Assembly (NCBI RefSeq): GCF_001889405.1
Contig: NZ_CP017921.1
Coordinates: forward strand, 882,057-946,056
Length of the DNA: 64,000 bases
From: Methanohalophilus halophilus
GTDB taxonomy: Archaea > Halobacteriota > Methanosarcinia > Methanosarcinales > Methanosarcinaceae
Direction of reading: 5' to 3'
Positions within the stretch are counted from its first letter, which is position 1. Every line of letters starts with the position of its first letter. Below the pieces are notes generated by a model. That model was not told the origin of the DNA and did not search any database. It was given only the letters and a program-made list of their open reading frames with translations. This document shows positions 27,092 to 35,783 of this stretch, piece after piece. The translations under genes were made by a program, and so were the position numbers.

Positions 27092-27889
27092 ATGAAAAGA
27101 AATAATCAGATAATATTTTTGGTAGCAACAATGGCAGTCTTAGCTGTGCTAGGTGCATATTTAGTCAATTCGACTGCATCATCCGCACAGGAGGTTGACA
27201 GTGATGAAATCACGGTATCTGCAGCTGCCAGTTTGACGGAAAGTTACCGTGAGATAGTAAAACAGTTCGAGGCTGATAATCCTGATATTGAGGTCAATCT
27301 CAACCTTGCAAGTTCAGGTTCCCTGAGGATGCAGATTGAGGGAGGAGCACCGATTGATGTTTTTGCTTCAGCATCCCAGAAACACATGGATATTCTGGAT
27401 ACGAAGGATATGATAGATACTGATTCAAGACGGGATTTTGCCCGCAATAGTCTTGTTATGATAGTGCCCGCAGGTACAAACCAGATCGAAAATCTTGAGG
27501 ACCTGGACTCTGAGGATATCACAAAGATTGCCCTGGGCAATCCCAACACTGCGCCTGTAGGACGATATGCAAAACAGGGGCTGGAAGAGGCAGGGCTCTG
27601 GCAGGCTATTGAAGGCAAGACCATATTTGCGGAAAATGTGAAACAGGTCCTTGTGTATGTGGAACGAGGGGAAGTGGATGCAGGATTTGTATATATGACA
27701 GATGCACAAACTTCTGAGAGCGATAATATCAGGATTGTAGGAGAGGTGCCGGTAGATGCCGATATAAGTTATCCTGTGGCAATTCTGGCAGATTCTGAGG
27801 CAAAGGGAGCATCCGAGAAATTCATTGATTTTGTAACAGGTGCAGAGGGTAAGCGTATTCTGGAAGAATATGGATTTAAGGTAGAGTGA
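27092..27889 (+). CDS. modA: Molybdate/tungstate ABC transporter substrate-binding protein
   Basis: A 265-residue periplasmic-binding-type protein. Residues 1-33 form a signal or anchor helix (IIFLVATMAVLAVLGAYLV) without a lipobox cysteine. The mature part begins with ITVSAAASLTESYREIVKQF, the oxyanion-binding start of ModA, and contains GAPIDVFASASQKHMD and GNPNTAPVGRYAKQGLEEAG. It captures molybdate or tungstate outside the cell. GTG of modB overlaps its stop. Confidence 0.94.
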   Translation: MKRNNQIIFLVATMAVLAVLGAYLVNSTASSAQEVDSDEITVSAAASLTESYREIVKQFEADNPDIEVNLNLASSGSLRMQIEGGAPIDVFASASQKHMDILDTKDMIDTDSRRDFARNSLVMIVPAGTNQIENLEDLDSEDITKIALGNPNTAPVGRYAKQGLEEAGLWQAIEGKTIFAENVKQVLVYVERGEVDAGFVYMTDAQTSESDNIRIVGEVPVDADISYPVAILADSEAKGASEKFIDFVTGAEGKRILEEYGFKVE

Positions 27890-28563
27890 GATTTTTGCTT
27901 GAGCAGGCCATTTATCCATTGTACATAACACTGAAAATAGCCACCCTGTCAACTATACTGGTGGTTCTGGTGGGCCTGCTCATTTCATACCTGCTGGCAC
28001 GGCGGGATTTTACGGGTAAAAATTTTGTGGACATCCTGGTGACCCTGCCCCTTGTATTGCCTCCTACGGTAACCGGGTACTTGCTTGTCATATTGCTCGG
28101 GAAGAATGGTGTGCTGGGTCAATCCCTTTTTGAAATTACGGGTTATAGCATTCTTTTCACATGGCAGGCAGCCGTGATCGCTGCATTTGTGGTATCCCTG
28201 CCATTGATGGTTAAAACCACGTCCGCTGCGATAGGCAGTGTGGATCGTGAGTTGGAATATGTGGCTTATACCCTGGGTCACAGTGAACTGGAAACTGCCC
28301 TTTTTGTGACCCTGCCCCTTGCAAAGAAAGGAATTATGGCAGGGCTGGTGTTGAGTTTTGCAAGAGCTGTGGGGGAATTCGGTGCAACCCTTATGGTTGC
28401 GGGGAACATTCCCGGAAAAACGAATACCATGTCACTTTCTATTTACACCGCCTTCCAGTCAGGCAATGACAGCCTTGCCAATATTCTTGTTGTAATCCTT
28501 GTAATAATGTCACTTGTTTCCATGGCTGCAACAGCAAAACTTGTTAACAGGTGGAAGGTGTGA
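27886..28563 (+). CDS. modB: Molybdate ABC transporter permease
   Basis: A 225-residue inner permease with five to six membrane spans. The EAA loop is ELEYVAYTLGHSELETALFV followed by LPLAKKGIMAG, which docks with the ATPase. The start is GTG at 27886, overlapping the modA stop by 4 nt. Family stretches VTLPLVLPPTVTGYLLVILL and ARAVGEFGATLMVAGNIPG are typical of ModB. Confidence 0.95.
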   Translation: MRFLLEQAIYPLYITLKIATLSTILVVLVGLLISYLLARRDFTGKNFVDILVTLPLVLPPTVTGYLLVILLGKNGVLGQSLFEITGYSILFTWQAAVIAAFVVSLPLMVKTTSAAIGSVDRELEYVAYTLGHSELETALFVTLPLAKKGIMAGLVLSFARAVGEFGATLMVAGNIPGKTNTMSLSIYTAFQSGNDSLANILVVILVIMSLVSMAATAKLVNRWKV

Positions 28564-28566
28564 GGT

Positions 28567-29679
28567 ATGACAGGTAATATTCAGGTTGATATAGAAAAGC
28601 GATATTCAGGGCAGGAGGAAGCACCGGATTTTAATCTGGATGTTAATTTTACTGCTTCAAATGAACTGGTTGTCCTCTTTGGGCGTTCCGGTTCGGGAAA
28701 AACCACAACCCTGAGGTGTATTGCGGGACTTGGGAAACCTGATGCGGGTTTTATTGAAGTTAACGGCAAGGTCTACTTTGACAGTGGATCAAAAAAGAAC
28801 CTGTCTCCCCAGGACCGCAGGCCGGGTTATGTTTTCCAGAATTATGCCCTTTTTCCGCATATGAACGTGGCGAAAAATATCACTTACGGGTTAAAGGGCA
28901 AATCGGATGCTGAAAAAGAGCAAAGGTTGCATGAGATGCTGGAACTTCTGCACATAACAGGTCTGCAGGACCAGTATCCTTCCCGGCTTTCGGGAGGACA
29001 GAAACAGCGAGTTGCCCTGGCCCGCGCCCTGGCTCCCAATCCTGACATATTACTTCTGGATGAACCCTTTTCCGCACTTGATATGGTGGTCCGGATGCGC
29101 CTGCGGGAGAGGATACACAGTATCCAGGAGAAACTGGATATCCCTGTGTTGTTCATCACTCACAATCCGGTTGAAGCTTTCACCCTGGCTGACAAAGTAG
29201 TGGTATTGCATGAGGGGTCGGTGCAGCAGGAAGGCAGGCCTGAGGAAGTTTTCTACAATCCTTGCAACAGGCATGTGGCAGAACTTGTAGGGGTATCGAA
29301 TATTTTCGATGCCGATACTGCAGGGAAGTCTGAGAATGGCTTTGTTCTGGATACGGATTCGATCTCAATAACCACCACAACGAATGTTGAACAGGGTGGC
29401 AGGTATTCCTGGGGTGTGCGGCCGGAGAATGTCCATCTTCATCCTGGCGGGGAAGATATTAGCGGTTGCAATGTATTTTCCACAACTGTGCGCAGTGTTG
29501 TCAACAGGGGGGCAAGCAGGGTTGTGGCTGTGGATATTCCGGGAGGCGGATCAGTGCTGCTTTCGGAAATGGATAACCGCACCTTCGGGAAACTGGATAT
29601 CGGGCCGGGTTCGCAATGCAGGGTGGAAATCGATCCCCGGGATGTACTTGTTTTTGCCCGGGAGGATTCTGCCGATTGA
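28567..29679 (+). CDS. modC: Molybdate ABC transporter ATP-binding protein
   Basis: A 370-residue ABC ATPase. Walker A is GRSGSGKTTTL near residue 38, the Q loop is in YVFQNYALFPHMNV, the signature is LSGGQKQRVALARAL near 138, and Walker B is DILLLDEPFSALD. Residues about 285-365 form a TOBE domain (WGVRPENVHLHPGG) that in related transporters binds oxyanion and gates transport. It follows modB by 3 nt. Complete. Confidence 0.95.
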   Translation: MTGNIQVDIEKRYSGQEEAPDFNLDVNFTASNELVVLFGRSGSGKTTTLRCIAGLGKPDAGFIEVNGKVYFDSGSKKNLSPQDRRPGYVFQNYALFPHMNVAKNITYGLKGKSDAEKEQRLHEMLELLHITGLQDQYPSRLSGGQKQRVALARALAPNPDILLLDEPFSALDMVVRMRLRERIHSIQEKLDIPVLFITHNPVEAFTLADKVVVLHEGSVQQEGRPEEVFYNPCNRHVAELVGVSNIFDADTAGKSENGFVLDTDSISITTTTNVEQGGRYSWGVRPENVHLHPGGEDISGCNVFSTTVRSVVNRGASRVVAVDIPGGGSVLLSEMDNRTFGKLDIGPGSQCRVEIDPRDVLVFAREDSAD

Positions 29680-29761
29680 ATGCAACTGTAAAACCAACAA
29701 AAATTTATGGGATTGCGGAAACGGGAAAGTCTTTTTAACATTGAAGTGGTGGTAGGTGGCG

Positions 29762-30853
29762 ATGAGCGTCGAGGACGATATTGCCAATATTGAAAAAGAG
29801 ATTCGAGACACTCCTTATAACAAAGCAACATCTCATCATGTAGGTAAACTGAAGGCCAAGATTGCCCGGTTGCGTGAGGACCTCCAGAAGAAAGCTTCTG
29901 CCAAATCCGGCGGTGAAGGTTACGGAGTACGTAAATCAGGAAATGCTACAGTTACACTGGTAGGTTTCCCTTCAGTTGGTAAATCCACTCTCCTGAACCG
30001 GCTTACCGGGGCAAATTCCGAAATCGGTGCTTATGAATTCACAACCCTGGATGTTATTCCCGGTGTAATGGAACACAAAGGTGCAGCCATACAGATTCTG
30101 GATGTACCGGGTCTTGTCAGGGGTGCGGCCAGCGGACGTGGCCGGGGTAAGGAAGTTATCGCAGTTGTGCGTAACAGTGACCTGGTAGTTTTCATGCTTG
30201 ACGTTTTCCAGACAGAACACTTTGAGGTTCTCAAAAAGGAGCTTTATGATGCCGGTATCCGGCTGGGCCAGCACCCGCCTGATGTCGTGATCAAGAGGAA
30301 GGATCGCGGTGGAATTACTGTGAGCAGCACCATTGACCTTGCTCTCTCAGAGGATCTTATCAAGGCAATACTGGATGATTACAAGATAAACAATGCCCAT
30401 GTGCTTATCAGGGATGATATAGATGTGGACCAGCTTATCGATGTGGTCATGGGCAACCGTGTCTATATTCCCGATGTGACTGTCATCAATAAGGTGGACC
30501 TGGCGGACGAAAGCGTTCTGCCTAAAGTAAGGGAGAAGTTCCCGGATTCCCTGCTGATCTCTGCCAATAAGGGCACTCATCTGGAAGAGGTAAAGGACAT
30601 GATCTTCAATTCCCTGGATTTCATACGGATATACCTTAAACCCCAGGGCGAGGCTGCGGATATGGAGGAGCCGCTTATAATCCGTAAAAGAAGCACGGTG
30701 GGAGATGTGTGTGATCACCTGCATCGCGATTTCCGGGATAAGTTCAGGTATGCCCAGGTTTGGGGCGAATCGGCCAAACATCCGGGACAGCGTGCGGGGC
30801 TGGACCATGTGCTTGAGGATGAGGATATCCTGACCGTGATCATACAGACGTGA
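29762..30853 (+). CDS. DRG-family GTP-binding protein with TGS domain
   Basis: A 363-residue translation-associated GTPase of the DRG/Obg family. The N-terminus is a basic helix-turn-helix region (EKEIRDTPYNKATSHHVGKL). G1 is GFPSVGKSTLLNRLTG near residue 65, the switch is FTTLDVIPG, G3 is DVPGLVRGAASGRGRGKEV, G4 is NKVDLA near 245, and a TGS domain fills the end. ATG at 29762 and GTG at 29756 are both possible; purine-rich GGTGG lies before each. The TATA-like AAATTTATGG is in the 76-nt gap after modC. Confidence 0.94.
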   Translation: MSVEDDIANIEKEIRDTPYNKATSHHVGKLKAKIARLREDLQKKASAKSGGEGYGVRKSGNATVTLVGFPSVGKSTLLNRLTGANSEIGAYEFTTLDVIPGVMEHKGAAIQILDVPGLVRGAASGRGRGKEVIAVVRNSDLVVFMLDVFQTEHFEVLKKELYDAGIRLGQHPPDVVIKRKDRGGITVSSTIDLALSEDLIKAILDDYKINNAHVLIRDDIDVDQLIDVVMGNRVYIPDVTVINKVDLADESVLPKVREKFPDSLLISANKGTHLEEVKDMIFNSLDFIRIYLKPQGEAADMEEPLIIRKRSTVGDVCDHLHRDFRDKFRYAQVWGESAKHPGQRAGLDHVLEDEDILTVIIQT

Positions 30854-30865
30854 ACCTATTATTTT

Positions 30866-31297
30866 TCAGCCCATTGTTATCTGGATGGCAGTTGGGTATT
30901 TGCGCATGATCGAGTAGGCCATACTTTTGCCGACCCAGACCTTGCCCTGACGCATGCGATACATCTGACCGAGTTCTGACAGGATTTGCAGTGCTTCGAG
31001 GGCATATCTATCATTGAGAAAACAGCTGTCTTCCACACGGAAGTCAAAGAAAAAGAGGATGGGAAGTTTCAGGCTGTCATGCAGCTCTGAGGGCAGTTCC
31101 TCGCCCAGCATCCCGATAATCTGCCTGTCGAATACATATCTGTCTCCTGCCCGGGTTTTGGAGTGTGGCAGCTCTTCTTCAAGCAATTGGGCCAGCGTCT
31201 TTCTCTGCGCCACTATTGCCCTGTTGATCCTGCCCATTTCCCCTTTCATCCAGCGGGCAAATGCCGGGTTATCCGAATCAGGCAATCTTCCTGTCAT
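30866..31297 (-). CDS. UPF0216/DUF61 family protein
   Basis: A 143-residue archaeal conserved protein. Family stretches are WMKGEMGRINRAIVAQRKTL, then LLEEELPHSKTRAGDRYVFD, and near the end GKVWVGKSMAYSIMRKYPTA. It is predicted soluble, with no metal-binding cysteine cluster. The function is unknown. It converges on the DRG gene with a 12-nt gap. Confidence 0.85.
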   Translation of the reverse strand: MTGRLPDSDNPAFARWMKGEMGRINRAIVAQRKTLAQLLEEELPHSKTRAGDRYVFDRQIIGMLGEELPSELHDSLKLPILFFFDFRVEDSCFLNDRYALEALQILSELGQMYRMRQGKVWVGKSMAYSIMRKYPTAIQITMG

Positions 31298-31434
31298 TTA
31301 TTCCCTCCACATAATGATCTGCCGGCAACCGGCGGGGCAGAATCGCCGCAAATTAACCTTCTATCAGGAAATAAGCAGGTCCCCCTTACATAAAAATTAA
31401 GTAGGATTATGCGATTATCACAGTGAACAGTAGC

Positions 31435-31510
31435 AGTCCCGTAGGGTAGTGGTCAATCCTTTCGGCCTTTGGAGCCGAAGACCCTGGTTCGAATCCGGGC
31501 GGGACTACCA
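31435..31510 (+). tRNA. tRNA-Gln (anticodon TTG)
   Basis: The acceptor arm AGTCCCG pairs with CGGGACT at 31500-31506, the discriminator is A at 31507, and CCA is encoded at 31508-31510. The anticodon stem TCGGC/GCCGA closes the loop CTTTGGA, giving TTG. The T arm is CCTGG TTCGAAT CCGGG. A T run directly follows (31514-31520) and should terminate transcription. Confidence 0.95.
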
Positions 31511-31726
31511 GTACTTTTTTTGGATAGTTTCCTATCTTTTACTATTTTCAGGATTAATGTATTAATACACGCCCTATGCTACCTTATTTTTTTATGTGTC
31601 CTCAGAAATACAAGTCTTTTATAAATATTGGCAAATATACACGTTTTTTTACTACTGTATATACAAAAAAAGCAATTTTTATTTTAATATACTTATTAGT
31701 TTCTGTAATTTAAGTACATGACTCCT

Positions 31727-31790
31727 AAATTAGTTGCATAACAGGCAATCAAAGCAGTTTCAGATTATGCGCCATATGTACAACTAATTT
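31727..31790. repeat. Nested inverted repeat in the long AT-rich control region of the surface protein operon
   Basis: The 31511-31932 gap carries no gene I can support. It is very AT-rich with several TATA elements (near 31800 and 31850). Within it AAATTAGTTG at 31727-31736 is an exact inverted repeat of CAACTAATTT at 31781-31790, and GCATAA at 31736-31741 pairs with TTATGC at 31765-31770, nested inside. Possible readings are a regulator site pair, a phase-variation or recombination element, or a stem-loop in a long leader. Confidence 0.5.
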
Positions 31791-31932
31791 TTATTGTATA
31801 TTAATATATTTCTAGTTAACAGCGCTTACTATACGTGTATATACAAATATATTATTTATAAAAATGGAAACTTTTAAATGTGAATAACAAGATTTGTACC
31901 CCTACTAGTGATTCTAACCTTTAGTAAGAAAG

Positions 31933-34900
31933 ATGAGTGAAATAAACATGAATGGACAGAAAAATATTATAGCAATAATGAGCGGTTTGCTCATATGCCT
32001 GTTGCTTATGGGAACAGCTGCGGCTGCTCCTGCTATTGACAGTGCCTATACTGTTGATGACGATGGGGATGGGTATATTGATGCATACGAACTAACATTT
32101 AATGAAAGTGTAAACGACTCTACTTTTGATTCCAGTGCATGGACAATCGGTGACTATACCGGTTACAGTGCAACAGATGTCAGTGAGGATACAATCAGAA
32201 TAGTATTCAACGAAAAATCTACTCCTGACACAGATGTCACGCCGGATATTACTACAACAGGTCCGGGTATCTACAGTATGGCTGATGAAGCTCTTCCATC
32301 TGTCACATCAGGAGATGTCAATGAAAATGATGGAGCGGCCCCTGTAATTATTTCTCAGGAATATTTTGCATCTGATGCTGGAGATGTTGATGAAATTGTA
32401 TTAACCTTTTCAGAAAATATTGATTATGGTACTTATGAGGATGCTGACTGGGATGTTAATGCAAAAGATTTGACTGGTCTCGATGTTACTGATGGCACAG
32501 TTGTTGACAGCAACACCCTTACTCTATCAGCAACTGCCAATAATGGCATCACTTCTGCTGTTGATGAACCAACGATTGATTATGTTTTGCAGGGCACATC
32601 AAATGTTACTGATGATTCAAATGAACTCGTTGGTGTAAGCGGTTTAGTTCTTTCTGATAAAGCAGCACCTGTAATAGAGACCGTAACATCTGATGCTACA
32701 GAAGAAGATGTGCTTGGAATTGGAGATACTATTACTTTCACTGCAACTCCTACCGCAACTGAAGACGGCTTGGATATTGTTTCTGATTCCTACAATGGAG
32801 TTGATCTGGAATGGTCTACCAACGATAACGGTGCTAATTACAAGACAACTTACACTGTAAAAGAAGGTGATGACACAACAGAACCATTGCAGCTTACCGG
32901 TGTAACAGCTACAGACGCTGCAGGCAATGAAGGTCCTTCTGCAGATGGCTCTGATGTTGCAGTCACAATCGATGCTACATATCCGGAAATCGAATCTGCA
33001 CAAACAATCGATGCCAATGAGAACGGCAAGATTGATGGCTACAAGATAACCTTCACCGAAAGTGTGGATGACTCCACATACAATAACTCCCTTTGGTCCA
33101 TTGAAGATCATGTGGCTGAGGAACTGAATACTGTAAATGAAGTAGATGATTCTACTATCATTGTGAATATCAATGAAAGTGAATCCCAAGATGTAGATCA
33201 GACTCCTGATTTTGGAGTAGCAGAAGATGCTATCAGAGATGGTGCAGGCAATCCAATTCTTGGAGTAACCTCCGGTACTATTGATGTAACCGATGGTGCA
33301 GCCCCTGTAGTTCTGAATGCAACAACTGTTGACAGTGACGGTAATGGCCTGCTTGATAACTACACAATTGAGTTTAGTGAAGCAATGGATGATTCAACTC
33401 TCAACTACAGTAAGTGGACCGTTGCTGGCATGTCTATTACCGGATATGATACTGATGATGCAGAAGATGACAATATCATCATGTTAGAACTGGAAGAGGC
33501 TATCGGGTATGGAACAACAGACACACCTGATATAACAGTCTCTGGTGCAGAAGTAACCGATATTACTGGCAATGTGCTTGACAATGTTGCTGAAGGGGAT
33601 ATAGATGAATCCGATGGTGCTGGTCCGGCTATTGAATCCGTGACTTGTGATGCCACTGGTGTACTTGGAATAGATGACACCATAATATTTTCAGTAAAAC
33701 TGAATGAATCCGAATCTGATGTAACCATTCAGCCGCAAATGTACAATGGCGGTGCTCTTGAGTGGTCTACCAACGATAACGGTCAGACCTACAATGCAAC
33801 TTACACTGTAGAAGAAGGCCAGGACCTTTCAACTTCTCTGAACTTGACAGATGTAAACGCAACTGATGCTTCAGGAAATACCGGTTTATCCGTTAATGGA
33901 ACTGATATGGAAGCCACTATTGATGCAACACGTCCTTATATAGTGAATGCCACAACCATCGATTGGGATGGCAATGGAAGCATTGATGGCTATGAGATCG
34001 TATTCAATGAAAATGTAAGTGATGACACAAATAATACCAGTGCATGGTACATCGATGGTTTTACAGGGCTTGATTTTGATACTGGTGATGCAGCAAATGA
34101 CAACATCATCATTCTGAACTTCACCGAATCCGGTGATTACAATGCCAATACCGCTCCAAATGTAACCACAGATGCTGGAGCAATTGCAGATATGGCAGGC
34201 AACGACATCAACTCTACAAGTGAAACCGATGTAACAGAAGAAGATGGCGCAGCACCTGTAATCGAGTCTGTAACATCTGATGCTACAGAAGAAGGTGTGC
34301 TTGGAATTGATGATACTATCAACTTCACCGTTACAATGGCATATGAGGAAGATGTAACCATCAGTCCAACAACATATAATGATGGTGAACTTGTCTGGAC
34401 AACCGGTGATGGTGGTCTGACCTACAATGCAACTTACACTGTAGAATCCGGACAGATGAGTTATGTTGACCCATTACAGCTTACTGGTGTAAATGCTATT
34501 GATGCATCCGGCAATCCTAGTGAATCTGTCAATGGCGATGATGTGAATAAGACCATTGACGCAGGTGGACCAATCGTAGTCGCTGCTGAAACAGTAGATA
34601 TAGATTACAATGGTATGATCGATGGTTACAACCTGACATTCACCGAACCTATCAATGACAGTACTTTCAACTACGAAAACTGGGACGTTGAAGGTTACAC
34701 AGTAACAGGTTTCAACACAGAAACTCCAGACGACAGGTATGGTATCCTTGTCTTTGAAGAAGGTAGTTCCACAGACACCGATGCTGTGCCTGCATTCAAT
34801 AATGTATCTACTCCTGAAGTAGAAGATGCTGATGGATACACCATGCCAGAAGAATTTGGTGACGCAGAATATCTCAATGACTTGACTGAGGACGGTGCAG

Positions 34901-35763
34901 CACCGGTACTGATGCATGCTGAGATAGATTCATCAGAGTATCCTTATTTAGTTGATGTTATCTTCAGTGAGCCTGTGGATGAAGATGCAGAGAACGGAAA
35001 TGTCACATTTAATGACGGTTATCCTAGTCTTTCTGGGTCTGCTGAGTCTTGGTTCTTCAGGTATGATGACCAACTTCAGACAGGTGACTCCCCTGAGATA
35101 ACTGCTGTCAACAACATGATGGATGATGCTGGCAACGCTGCAGTACTCTATGGAAACAATGACGAAAATGGTGTAGTAGTCAACACCTTCAGGAAAGAGC
35201 TTAAAGCAGGTTACAACTATGTATCCTTCCCGATAGCCGATGAAGGTGACGTAAGCCTTGCAGATGTTGGTCTTGATGGAAACGAAGTTGAGTCTGTATG
35301 GACTTACAACCCACAGGACGGCTGGATTGTCGATTCAGACGATGTCTTTGAAATTGCAGGTGGAGTTGGATATATTGTTTATGCGAACGAGGATTTCTTC
35401 CTTGCTCCTAATGTGAACAACTATCCTGATAATTTCGAGTCTCCTGCATTTACAAATGTTTATGAAGGATGGAATCTTGTAGGTCATTATAAAGCATATG
35501 ATCAACCTGCATTTGATCCTAATACTAATTATTATGGTGGAGCATTTGAAACCATAGTAAACAACATGAATTTCGTAATGTATGAGCAGAGGACAGCTGG
35601 AGAACTTGGACTGCGGGAACTCAATTTAGTGTCAGATACCAATCAGCCCTTGGGTCTCTCTAATGTAAGAAATAATGAAATATCCACAGGCAATGCCTAC
35701 TGGATAAATCTGAATGAGGTCGACCAGTACTCTGCAGGTGGCTACATCTCTGTCAATGAATGA
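31933..35763 (+). CDS. Large secreted acidic repeat protein (surface adhesin or S-layer-associated)
   Basis: A 1276-residue exported protein. Residues 14-36 are a signal peptide (IMSGLLICLLLMGTAAAA). The body alternates two Ig-like modules. One begins with a calcium-type loop (DDDGDGYIDAYELTFNES; also VDSDGNGLLD, IDWDGNGSIDGYEI, VDIDYNGMIDGYNL); the other follows VTSDATEE-VLGI-DTI with YN-GELVWTT and TYTV. Many N-x-S/T sequons occur. The last 200 residues are a different domain (AGYNYVSFPI, EGWNLVGHYK) with no membrane anchor. The start may be Met6 at 31948, with GAGTGA upstream. It is probably held at the surface by partners. No close family is recalled. Confidence 0.85.
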   Translation: MSEINMNGQKNIIAIMSGLLICLLLMGTAAAAPAIDSAYTVDDDGDGYIDAYELTFNESVNDSTFDSSAWTIGDYTGYSATDVSEDTIRIVFNEKSTPDTDVTPDITTTGPGIYSMADEALPSVTSGDVNENDGAAPVIISQEYFASDAGDVDEIVLTFSENIDYGTYEDADWDVNAKDLTGLDVTDGTVVDSNTLTLSATANNGITSAVDEPTIDYVLQGTSNVTDDSNELVGVSGLVLSDKAAPVIETVTSDATEEDVLGIGDTITFTATPTATEDGLDIVSDSYNGVDLEWSTNDNGANYKTTYTVKEGDDTTEPLQLTGVTATDAAGNEGPSADGSDVAVTIDATYPEIESAQTIDANENGKIDGYKITFTESVDDSTYNNSLWSIEDHVAEELNTVNEVDDSTIIVNINESESQDVDQTPDFGVAEDAIRDGAGNPILGVTSGTIDVTDGAAPVVLNATTVDSDGNGLLDNYTIEFSEAMDDSTLNYSKWTVAGMSITGYDTDDAEDDNIIMLELEEAIGYGTTDTPDITVSGAEVTDITGNVLDNVAEGDIDESDGAGPAIESVTCDATGVLGIDDTIIFSVKLNESESDVTIQPQMYNGGALEWSTNDNGQTYNATYTVEEGQDLSTSLNLTDVNATDASGNTGLSVNGTDMEATIDATRPYIVNATTIDWDGNGSIDGYEIVFNENVSDDTNNTSAWYIDGFTGLDFDTGDAANDNIIILNFTESGDYNANTAPNVTTDAGAIADMAGNDINSTSETDVTEEDGAAPVIESVTSDATEEGVLGIDDTINFTVTMAYEEDVTISPTTYNDGELVWTTGDGGLTYNATYTVESGQMSYVDPLQLTGVNAIDASGNPSESVNGDDVNKTIDAGGPIVVAAETVDIDYNGMIDGYNLTFTEPINDSTFNYENWDVEGYTVTGFNTETPDDRYGILVFEEGSSTDTDAVPAFNNVSTPEVEDADGYTMPEEFGDAEYLNDLTEDGAAPVLMHAEIDSSEYPYLVDVIFSEPVDEDAENGNVTFNDGYPSLSGSAESWFFRYDDQLQTGDSPEITAVNNMMDDAGNAAVLYGNNDENGVVVNTFRKELKAGYNYVSFPIADEGDVSLADVGLDGNEVESVWTYNPQDGWIVDSDDVFEIAGGVGYIVYANEDFFLAPNVNNYPDNFESPAFTNVYEGWNLVGHYKAYDQPAFDPNTNYYGGAFETIVNNMNFVMYEQRTAGELGLRELNLVSDTNQPLGLSNVRNNEISTGNAYWINLNEVDQYSAGGYISVNE

Positions 35764-35783
35764 ACAGATGAATAGGTGAAATA

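Noticed and set aside
24673-31510. tRNA genes as integration sites for a mobile element
   Set aside because: No integrase, transposase or direct repeat of the tRNA 3' end is visible near either tRNA.
31933-35763. Tandem DNA repeats or CRISPR-like array in the surface protein gene
   Set aside because: The repeats are at protein level with diverged codons; there are no short identical repeats with spacers.
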